Source of the DNA: an uncultured Bacteroidales bacterium
GTDB lineage: Bacteria; Bacteroidota; Bacteroidia; Bacteroidales; Paludibacteraceae
DNA: 19,731 nt
Assembly: GCA_946619625.1 (NCBI GenBank)
Contig: CAMOMF010000019.1
Span: forward strand, 1-19,731
Direction of reading: 5' to 3'
Shown here: one piece after another, positions 15,038-19,731 of the stretch
Layout of the letters: each line of letters starts with the position of its first letter
Numbering within the stretch: position 1 is the stretch's first letter
Notes under the pieces: generated by a model
Seen by the model: only the letters and a program-made list of their open reading frames with translations
What the model was told of the DNA's origin: nothing
Database searches by the model: none
Position numbers and translations under genes: made by a program

Positions 15038-16381
15038 TTAGTCACCAATATGCGAACGAACGCAACGGAAACCGATGTAGCAACGGTCTTCATACTGATA
15101 TTCGTATGTGCGCGAACCGTTGCGCAGATAGGCGGACACGTCTTTCCAACTGCCACCCTTCACCACCTTGCGCTTCAGCACATCCGGATCATCCTTTTTT
15201 GCATTGTACTGGAAGTCCGGATTCAGGTCATTGGTGTACGTGTTGGCAGAGGTGTTATATGCCGATGACGTCCACTCCGCTACATTACCCGCCATATCGA
15301 ACAGACCGAAATCGTTCGGACGGAACTGAGCCACCTTCATCGTGGTTGTACCCGTGTCATCATTGTATGCACCACGGTATGGCTTGAAGTTCGCAAGGAA
15401 GCAACCCTTGTCGTCACGAGCGTAGTTGCCACCCCAAGGATAGGCCGCCAATTTGCGACCACCACGGGCTGCATACTCCCACTCCGCCTCGGTCGGCAGA
15501 CGATAAATCTGCGCATCTACACCCGTACTGGCAAGGTAGTCCGTACGCCAACGGCAGAATGCCTGCGCCTGCTCCCAAGTAACACCTACCACCGGATAAT
15601 CGGCAAAACCGCGATGAGAGAAGTACTTCAGCAACATCGGGTCGTTGTACGTTAACTGGAAGTCACGCACCCATGCCATCGTATCGGGATAAATATTGAT
15701 GATAGCAATCGACAGCAGGTCCGATGGTTCACGCAGCGGACGAACGATAGTCGAGTCGTGAATGGCATCGCGCTCGTCCACCCAGAACGTATCCACACGC
15801 GTCGTCGCACCTTCAGGATAGCAACCCTTTGCCACATCAAACTTGTTCTGAGGAAGAACAGCCTGGTCATAGTTCATGTAGCCGTAACGATAGCGGAAAC
15901 TGGTGGTCTTCAGGCTTCCGTCTGAGTAGAACATCGGAGCCAGCGCATCCACTACATCCTCGTCCTTGCTGTTCCAGGGAATTTTCTTCTTCCAATTGAT
16001 GCGGTAGTTCTCCTCATCAAACTCCTCGTCACGAGACGTCAAGGCATACTCTTCGTAACCTGCCGAAATCAGATAGGTGTACGCAATCGAGTCACGCACC
16101 CAGTTAACGAACTGCTTGTACTCGCTGTTCGTAATCTCTGTCTCGTCCATCCAGAAGGCCTCAACTGTTGCCATGAACTGGTTGTCATCCTGACCAAACA
16201 TCGCATTCTGCGTGTTCGAACCCATCTCGAACGAACCTTTCTTGATGAATACCATCCCGTAAGGATTTGCCTCCTTAAAGTTACCGTTTTGACCGACACC
16301 AACTAACTCTCCCGCAGGTTTGTTACAACCCGCAAGCGCCGTCACAAGCGCAACGATTGGCAGAATCTTCGTCAATTTCAT
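15038..16381 (-). CDS. porK: T9SS ring lipoprotein PorK/GldK
   Basis: PorK (GldK) is an outer-membrane lipoprotein that forms the large periplasmic ring of the T9SS together with PorN. The 447-residue product has a lipoprotein signal peptide with lipobox LAGC (Cys19). The rest has the formylglycine-generating-enzyme/sulfatase-modifying fold: GMVFIKKGSFEMGSN (42-56), EAFWMDETEITNSEYKQFV, VVGVTWEQAQAFCRWR, YRLPTEAEWEYAARGG, FGLFDMAGNVAEWTSS and KVVKGGSWKD near the end, closing with IGFRCVRS. Members of this family in the T9SS act structurally, not as enzymes. It lies 53 bases after porP. Confidence 0.96.
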   Translation of the reverse strand: MKLTKILPIVALVTALAGCNKPAGELVGVGQNGNFKEANPYGMVFIKKGSFEMGSNTQNAMFGQDDNQFMATVEAFWMDETEITNSEYKQFVNWVRDSIAYTYLISAGYEEYALTSRDEEFDEENYRINWKKKIPWNSKDEDVVDALAPMFYSDGSLKTTSFRYRYGYMNYDQAVLPQNKFDVAKGCYPEGATTRVDTFWVDERDAIHDSTIVRPLREPSDLLSIAIINIYPDTMAWVRDFQLTYNDPMLLKYFSHRGFADYPVVGVTWEQAQAFCRWRTDYLASTGVDAQIYRLPTEAEWEYAARGGRKLAAYPWGGNYARDDKGCFLANFKPYRGAYNDDTGTTTMKVAQFRPNDFGLFDMAGNVAEWTSSAYNTSANTYTNDLNPDFQYNAKKDDPDVLKRKVVKGGSWKDVSAYLRNGSRTYEYQYEDRCYIGFRCVRSHIGD

Positions 16382-16434
16382 ATTTCTTTTCTTTTTATGT
16401 TATACGCCGCAACTTATGCGGCAAAATCTTTTTT

Positions 16435-17415
16435 CTATAAGTAACGAACCGACTTGTACCGGTTGTTTCGCTTCGGACGCAGTATATTGAACTGATAAGC
16501 CAAATACAACTCATGCGACCCAAAACTCTCTAACAGCAGTTTGCTCGTCGGCAACTCATAGGCGTAACCTATAGCCAAACCGCTGATAATATCCATTCCC
16601 AAATATACGCCCACGTTCGAACCTATGCGGTAACTCAAACCCCAACGGTACTTGTCTTTGAACTCCGTCAACCATGCCAACGTCAAGTCCCATGAACGGA
16701 AATCCGTCTGAAACATCAGCGATGGTTGCAACACGAACTCCTTGTGGTGCTTCAGCCGCCAGTTGTAACCGCCGTGCACATACATCGTGCCTACCAGCGT
16801 CACACCCACTACGTTCTCCGTCTGAGTCGCCTGCTGCGATTTCCACTCTATGTATGGCCGGGTCACATGGCTGTAACTCGCTCCTACATACCACGTCGGA
16901 CAACTGTAGTACACCCCCACCGACATATCAAAACCTATACCCGACATATCACTTGTCGGAATGGCAACGTCTGACGATATGTGGTACTCCGAATTGGATA
17001 ATTGGTCCAAATTCACGCTGTCACCATGGAAACCTACGTTCGAAATGCCCAACTCTACGCCTGCACTCAGGTAACCCTTGCCTATCTTCTGACGGTAAGC
17101 GTACTGACCGTACAAACTCTGAGTATAGAACAAACCGAACTGGTCATTCATAAACCGTACACCCGCGCCGTGACGAGTCTTGCCTATTACAAACGGAGAA
17201 CCGAAATAAAAGTACGTGGTCATCGGCGCATTCTTGATGCCTATCATCTGCATACGGTGCAGACCAGCCACTTTCATCATGTCCCCTTCTCCCACTGCAG
17301 CAGGATTATAGGCCGTCGGAAAGTACATATATTGCGATATCTGCGGGTCAAACTGCGCCAATACACGCATCGCGCAGACAACCATTATCACGATAACTGC
17401 AATACTACGTCTCAT
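16435..17415 (-). CDS. porP: T9SS outer-membrane protein PorP/SprF
   Basis: PorP/SprF proteins are outer-membrane beta-barrels tied to T9SS function and, in some systems, to surface attachment of particular cargo. I chose the ATG at 17415, which gives 326 residues starting with a signal peptide (MRRSIAVIVIMVVCAMRVLA, then QFDPQISQYMYFPTAYNPA). A longer frame opening with TTG at 17469 would place 18 extra residues before the signal and is unlikely. The barrel part has the family features: GLHRMQMIGIKNAPMTTYF, the GFHGDSVNLD-like inner part, and alternating aromatic strands ending in HELYLAYQFNI. It lies 50 bases after the DUF2795 gene and 53 before porK. Confidence 0.94.
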   Translation of the reverse strand: MRRSIAVIVIMVVCAMRVLAQFDPQISQYMYFPTAYNPAAVGEGDMMKVAGLHRMQMIGIKNAPMTTYFYFGSPFVIGKTRHGAGVRFMNDQFGLFYTQSLYGQYAYRQKIGKGYLSAGVELGISNVGFHGDSVNLDQLSNSEYHISSDVAIPTSDMSGIGFDMSVGVYYSCPTWYVGASYSHVTRPYIEWKSQQATQTENVVGVTLVGTMYVHGGYNWRLKHHKEFVLQPSLMFQTDFRSWDLTLAWLTEFKDKYRWGLSYRIGSNVGVYLGMDIISGLAIGYAYELPTSKLLLESFGSHELYLAYQFNILRPKRNNRYKSVRYL

Positions 17416-17465
17416 TCCAAGTCTCGGTATCGTTACGCTGTTAATGACACTTAACGCGAAACGTA

Positions 17466-17687
17466 TCAATACTCATCTTCATCAAAGAAGAAATCCTCCT
17501 TGCTCGGATAGTCCGGCCACAAGTCTTCTATCGATTCATAGATCTCTTCATCATCCTCTATCTCCTGAAGGTTTTCTACCACCTCCATCGGAGCCCCCAC
17601 GCGAACTGCATAGTCCAACAACTCGTCTTTCGTTGCCGGCCAAGGAGCGTCCTCAAGTTTCGATGCCAATTCTAATGTCCAATACAT
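17466..17687 (-). CDS. DUF2795 family small acidic protein
   Basis: The 73-residue product begins MYWTLELASKLEDAPWPATK and ends in a very acidic tail (PSKEDFFFDEDEY). It matches my recollection of the DUF2795 proteins that are strongly conserved across Bacteroidota. It has no signal peptide or membrane helix and should be cytoplasmic. Function is unknown. It is the first gene after the promoter at 17728-17758 and lies 50 bases ahead of porP, so it should be on the same transcript as the T9SS genes. The start codon is the only ATG near the promoter and gives a leader of about 35 bases. Confidence 0.9.
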   Translation of the reverse strand: MYWTLELASKLEDAPWPATKDELLDYAVRVGAPMEVVENLQEIEDDEEIYESIEDLWPDYPSKEDFFFDEDEY

Positions 17688-17727
17688 AATTCCTTCTTTT
17701 TTGATACTATTTTGCTAAAATAGCCTG

Positions 17728-17758
17728 CAAAGTTAATAAAAAGTTTTCATTCCTGCAA
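17728..17758 (-). promoter_or_regulatory. Promoter of the DUF2795-porPKLMN operon
   Basis: On the minus strand, TTG (17758-17756) is followed after exactly 20 bases by TAACTTTG (17735-17728). The spacing equals that of the other three promoters in the window, but the spacer sequence differs. The start would fall near 17721, 34 bases before the DUF2795 ATG. It lies in the short gap after the cobalamin adenosyltransferase stop. Confidence 0.75.
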
Positions 17759-17766
17759 GAAAAAGT

Positions 17767-18357
17767 TTATTTTTCCCACAAAAAAAGTGATTTTTTTCGT
17801 ACTTTTGCTATTTTTTTTGACAAAATGAACAAAAAATCGCTCATTCTATTAACATATTGTAAGCATATTTCACCTTTCACACCGGCAGAATCATCCGCCG
17901 CAAAAAGAACCACCATCCGCCGCTCCAGGCGACGTGCTACCGTCCTGCAGACATGACACAAGGCGATACTCTCGTCACCACCCGGAAGGATGAATCCGCG
18001 CACCGGCTCCAACTCTTCCTGCCACTTGTCTATCATGCGCTCCAGTATCTGCACCTCTTCCTCCGCAATCTCCGTCGATTCCGTGGTTTGGGCAACGAGG
18101 GGGTCTGTTGCCAGAAAGCCGCCCAAGTTGAACAACTTGTTCTGAATCCGGTTCAGCACACCGTCAATCTCCAACATCTCGGCACGCTCTTCCTGTCCAC
18201 TTTTCTCCAGACTGGCTCTCAGCAGACCTATGAACGAGTTCAACTCATCTGCCGTTCCGTATGCCTCCAGACGGTCTGAGGCTTTGCTCACGCGGCTGCC
18301 GCCTATCAGCGACGTCTCACCCTTGTCGCCGGTCTTCGTATAAATCCTGTAACTCAT
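17767..18357 (-). CDS. PduO-type corrinoid adenosyltransferase
   Basis: This enzyme transfers the adenosyl group of ATP to cob(I)alamin to give adenosylcobalamin, the cofactor of enzymes such as methylmalonyl-CoA mutase. The 196-residue protein has the PduO-type features: TGDKGETSLIGG (9-20, ATP-binding), YGTADELNSFIG (33-44), FILPGGDES, RTVARRLERR (138-147) and YVNRMSDFLFILSKK near the C-terminus. Length is typical. The ATG at 18357 is clear. No Bacteroidota-type promoter was found upstream; a perfect inverted repeat at 18481-18501 is the only notable element in that gap. No cobalamin-riboswitch fold was recognised. Confidence 0.93.
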   Translation of the reverse strand: MSYRIYTKTGDKGETSLIGGSRVSKASDRLEAYGTADELNSFIGLLRASLEKSGQEERAEMLEIDGVLNRIQNKLFNLGGFLATDPLVAQTTESTEIAEEEVQILERMIDKWQEELEPVRGFILPGGDESIALCHVCRTVARRLERRMVVLFAADDSAGVKGEICLQYVNRMSDFLFILSKKIAKVRKKSLFLWEK

Positions 18358-18568
18358 ATTTCTTTCTTTATGATGTTATTCTTTCGACTCTTTCACGATA
18401 CAGTTTGGCTCCCCGCCTGAAAACTCGGATTTTCCGGTACAGCCCTCTTATTTTTTCCCCTTTTCAATGCATTCATCTTAGTATTATACTATGTATAATA
18501 CCCATGCTTTATATCTACACTTTTATCGCTACCTGGTGAGGGGAGGAGCATACCCTCTCTATACTTTC
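18358..18568. other. Intergenic region before the cobalamin adenosyltransferase
   Basis: The 211 bases hold a perfect inverted repeat (18481-18501), a weak GAAAA/TTTTC hairpin (about 18419-18440) and an unsupported 27-codon frame (18393-18476, minus strand). No clear terminator for the methyltransferase and no recognisable promoter for the adenosyltransferase were seen. Confidence 0.4.
18481..18501. promoter_or_regulatory. Perfect 9-base inverted repeat, candidate operator
   Basis: GTATTATAC and GTATAATAC are exact reverse complements separated by TAT. The 21-base element lies 124 bases upstream of the adenosyltransferase start and 67 bases past the methyltransferase stop. Its size and symmetry fit a dimeric repressor site, but no regulator gene is nearby. 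As an AT-only hairpin it would be a poor terminator. Confidence 0.4.
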
Positions 18569-19366
18569 TCAAAGTCTTATTCGGAACTCCTGTTTGGGAA
18601 AATGCGTATCAAAGAACACCAGCCCCATACTGCCCAAATCCATTCTGGCTGTCACGTCCTCTCTTCCGCATATCGCGCACCAGGCATCCCACATATCACG
18701 ATTATAGCGTATATCATCCACTACAAAAATACTTTTCTCACCCGCATGGCGCGCCAGCAGGTCAAAATAGTGCACCGTTGCCTCCCGCCTGTGATTGGCA
18801 TCCATGAACGCAAAATCCACTACCCCCCATTCTCTTTCCTCAAGGGGCAGAGTCTCGTCTATATTGCCTTGCACAACCTTTATATTGTGCAAACCCAACT
18901 TCTTCCAACCTCGTTGCGCTATATCCGTCAGAGCCTCACTCCCTTCAAACGTCCACACATCTGCCCTACTGTCGGCACTGGCAAGGTACGCTGTCGTCAC
19001 GCCAAGGCTCGTTCCCAACTCAACAATCGTTTTCGCCTTCAGCATATTCACCAGTCTGAACAGCACCTGAGCCTCTCTCATCGGCTTCAACGCCCTCCCG
19101 GCAATCTCACTCACCCGCCTCAACTCAGCGCGCTCTCCTCCTACTCCGTAATCTCTTACCCCCACTTCCTCTCTGCTTCGGAGCAGTTCAGTGCGCAACG
19201 ACTCGATTTCATCGTAGCAATAGTACCTCCCCGTCTCGGGAAGGATTGCGCGCGCGATATAAAAGAGGTACGGCGAGTGTACGCCATAACCCTTCGTGTT
19301 CCCCGACCTAAGGTAAAAACCTGCGTATGAACACATTCTGAACCATATGTCTTTCCATTTCAGCAC
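18569..19366 (-). CDS. Class I SAM-dependent methyltransferase
   Basis: The 265-residue product has a class I methyltransferase fold: the SAM-binding ELGTSLGVTTAYLAS (116-130), an acidic end of the second strand (WTFEGSEA), a GNIDETLP turn and DFAFMDANHRREAT (184-197). A VDDI strand (216-219) follows, as in O-methyltransferase-like proteins. The N-terminus has RSGNTKGYGVHSPYLF, which I recall as a hallmark of a Bacteroidota group of unknown substrate. The long frame starts with GTG at 19366; an ATG at 19336 would remove 10 residues and is also possible. The promoter is at 19410-19440. It is divergent from gapA. Substrate is unknown. Confidence 0.85.
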   Translation of the reverse strand: MLKWKDIWFRMCSYAGFYLRSGNTKGYGVHSPYLFYIARAILPETGRYYCYDEIESLRTELLRSREEVGVRDYGVGGERAELRRVSEIAGRALKPMREAQVLFRLVNMLKAKTIVELGTSLGVTTAYLASADSRADVWTFEGSEALTDIAQRGWKKLGLHNIKVVQGNIDETLPLEEREWGVVDFAFMDANHRREATVHYFDLLARHAGEKSIFVVDDIRYNRDMWDAWCAICGREDVTARMDLGSMGLVFFDTHFPKQEFRIRL

Positions 19367-19409
19367 GACTCTACGGCACTTCTGCTACAACCTTTTTCAA
19401 AATCGACTG

Positions 19410-19440
19410 CAAAGGTACTGCTTTTTTCTGACATTTGCAA
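19410..19440 (-). promoter_or_regulatory. Promoter of the methyltransferase gene
   Basis: TTG (19440-19438) is followed after 20 bases by TACCTTTG (19417-19410) on the minus strand. The segment 19405-19441 is identical over 37 bases to 58-94, and similarity continues upstream (TGCTGTTT, then a short pyrimidine run, then TTGCAAATG). The predicted start is near 19403, 37 bases before the GTG start. Confidence 0.75.
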
Positions 19441-19508
19441 GAAAAAACAGCAAAAAAGTACCACCTCACCTCCACCAAGTCACAAAACTACCGCTTATTT
19501 TGTTATAT

Positions 19509-19573
19509 TAACTTTGCAAAATAAAAAAAATGCAAAAAAATCGCGGTTATTTCAAAAAAAAGTAGTAACTTTG
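19509..19573 (+). promoter_or_regulatory. Candidate gapA promoter region with two TAACTTTG boxes
   Basis: TAACTTTG occurs on the plus strand at 19509-19516 and 19566-19573. Either fits the -7 element of Bacteroidota. The second is the better placed, giving a leader of about 75 bases before gapA. Neither has a TTG exactly 20 bases upstream, so the -33 element is weak or unusual. Confidence 0.5.
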
Positions 19574-19630
19574 CAGTCCGTTACGTGAAATAGGTACGCA
19601 ACGAACTGCTTTTGAAACAAAATAAATAGT

Positions 19631-19646
19631 TTAATTATATAATTAA
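19631..19646 (+). other. 16-base AT palindrome in the gapA leader
   Basis: TTAATTATATAATTAA is a perfect palindrome ending 8 bases before the gapA start codon. In RNA it would form only a weak AU stem over the ribosome-binding region. AT-rich leaders are common here, so it may have no function. Confidence 0.25.
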
Positions 19647-19654
19647 GTAAAAAA

Positions 19655-19731
19655 ATGACAAAAGTTGCAATTAACGGTTTCGGCCGTATCGGTCGCCTCG
19701 CTTTCCGTCAGATGTTCGAGGCTGAAGGTTA
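19655..19731 (+). CDS. gapA: Glyceraldehyde-3-phosphate dehydrogenase, N-terminal part
   Basis: The frame starts at ATG 19655 and runs off the right edge after 25 full codons. It reads MTKVAINGFGRIGRLAFRQM and so on, with the NAD-binding GxGxxG turn (NGFGRIGR) that opens type I glyceraldehyde-3-phosphate dehydrogenases of glycolysis. It is the only plus-strand gene in the window and diverges from the methyltransferase gene, 288 bases away. Only the first part of the protein can be judged. Confidence 0.9.
   Translation, partial: MTKVAINGFGRIGRLAFRQMFEAEG

Noticed and set aside
17416..17469. TTG start for porP giving 18 extra residues
   Set aside because: It would put charged residues before a clean signal peptide; the ATG at 17415 is preferred.
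17800..17807. Plus-strand TACTTTTG resembling a -7 box
   Set aside because: It lies inside the 3' end of the adenosyltransferase gene, has no TTG 20 bases upstream, and no plus-strand gene follows.
18393..18476. 27-codon minus-strand frame before the adenosyltransferase
   Set aside because: Too short, not supported by position or recognisable similarity. Only mentioned as part of the intergenic description.

Overview
The window looks like chromosomal DNA of a Bacteroidales bacterium that carries the type IX secretion system (T9SS). Three things point there. The T9SS core set porP-porK-porL-porM-porN (sprF/gldKLMN) is complete. The recognisable promoters have the Bacteroidota form, TTG, 20 bases, then TAnnTTTG. 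The housekeeping genes resemble Bacteroidales families, including DUF2795, DUF3098 and a short TruB. I cannot name the genus. It is probably not Bacteroides itself, which lacks this T9SS. All genes but the last lie on the minus strand, so the window reads from right to left.

Right end (18.3-19.7 kb): the start of a gapA-type glyceraldehyde-3-phosphate dehydrogenase (plus strand, cut by the window edge) diverges from a SAM-dependent methyltransferase. A PduO-type cob(I)alamin adenosyltransferase follows. Middle (11.5-17.7 kb): one promoter near 17.74 kb leads into a small acidic DUF2795 protein and then porP, porK, porL, porM and porN. These encode the outer-membrane partner, ring lipoprotein, proton-driven motor pair and periplasmic ring partner of the T9SS. 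Next block (4.57-11.4 kb): ftsX, a DUF3098 membrane protein, uppP, truB, queA, ung and polA are tightly packed, with ATGA overlaps at DUF3098/uppP and ung/polA. This block joins division and cell-wall synthesis, tRNA modification, uracil repair and DNA polymerase I. It ends at a GC-rich hairpin with a T8 tract near 4.21-4.25 kb.

Left end (1-4.5 kb): a 727-base gene-free region holds two opposed arrays of the 9-mer GTTGCGCAA and an AT-rich set of CATTAAT repeats. After it comes a visibly more AT-rich gene for a 1138-residue multidomain secreted protein ending in a T9SS-like C-terminal tail. A previously unlisted 52-codon ORF lies 29 bases behind it, followed by a near-perfect intrinsic terminator. 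Another leftward promoter sits at the edge and points out of the window.

Most of the content is conserved core genome. The points most worth a second look are: a DNA polymerase I that has lost its proofreading domain and carries tandem PDLF motifs resembling sliding-clamp ligands in its place; a QueA with changes in several motifs that are normally conserved; a 37-base promoter segment present in two identical copies 19 kb apart; the small ORF paired with the secreted protein; and the GTTGCGCAA arrays. I see no tRNA, rRNA, CRISPR array or insertion sequence.
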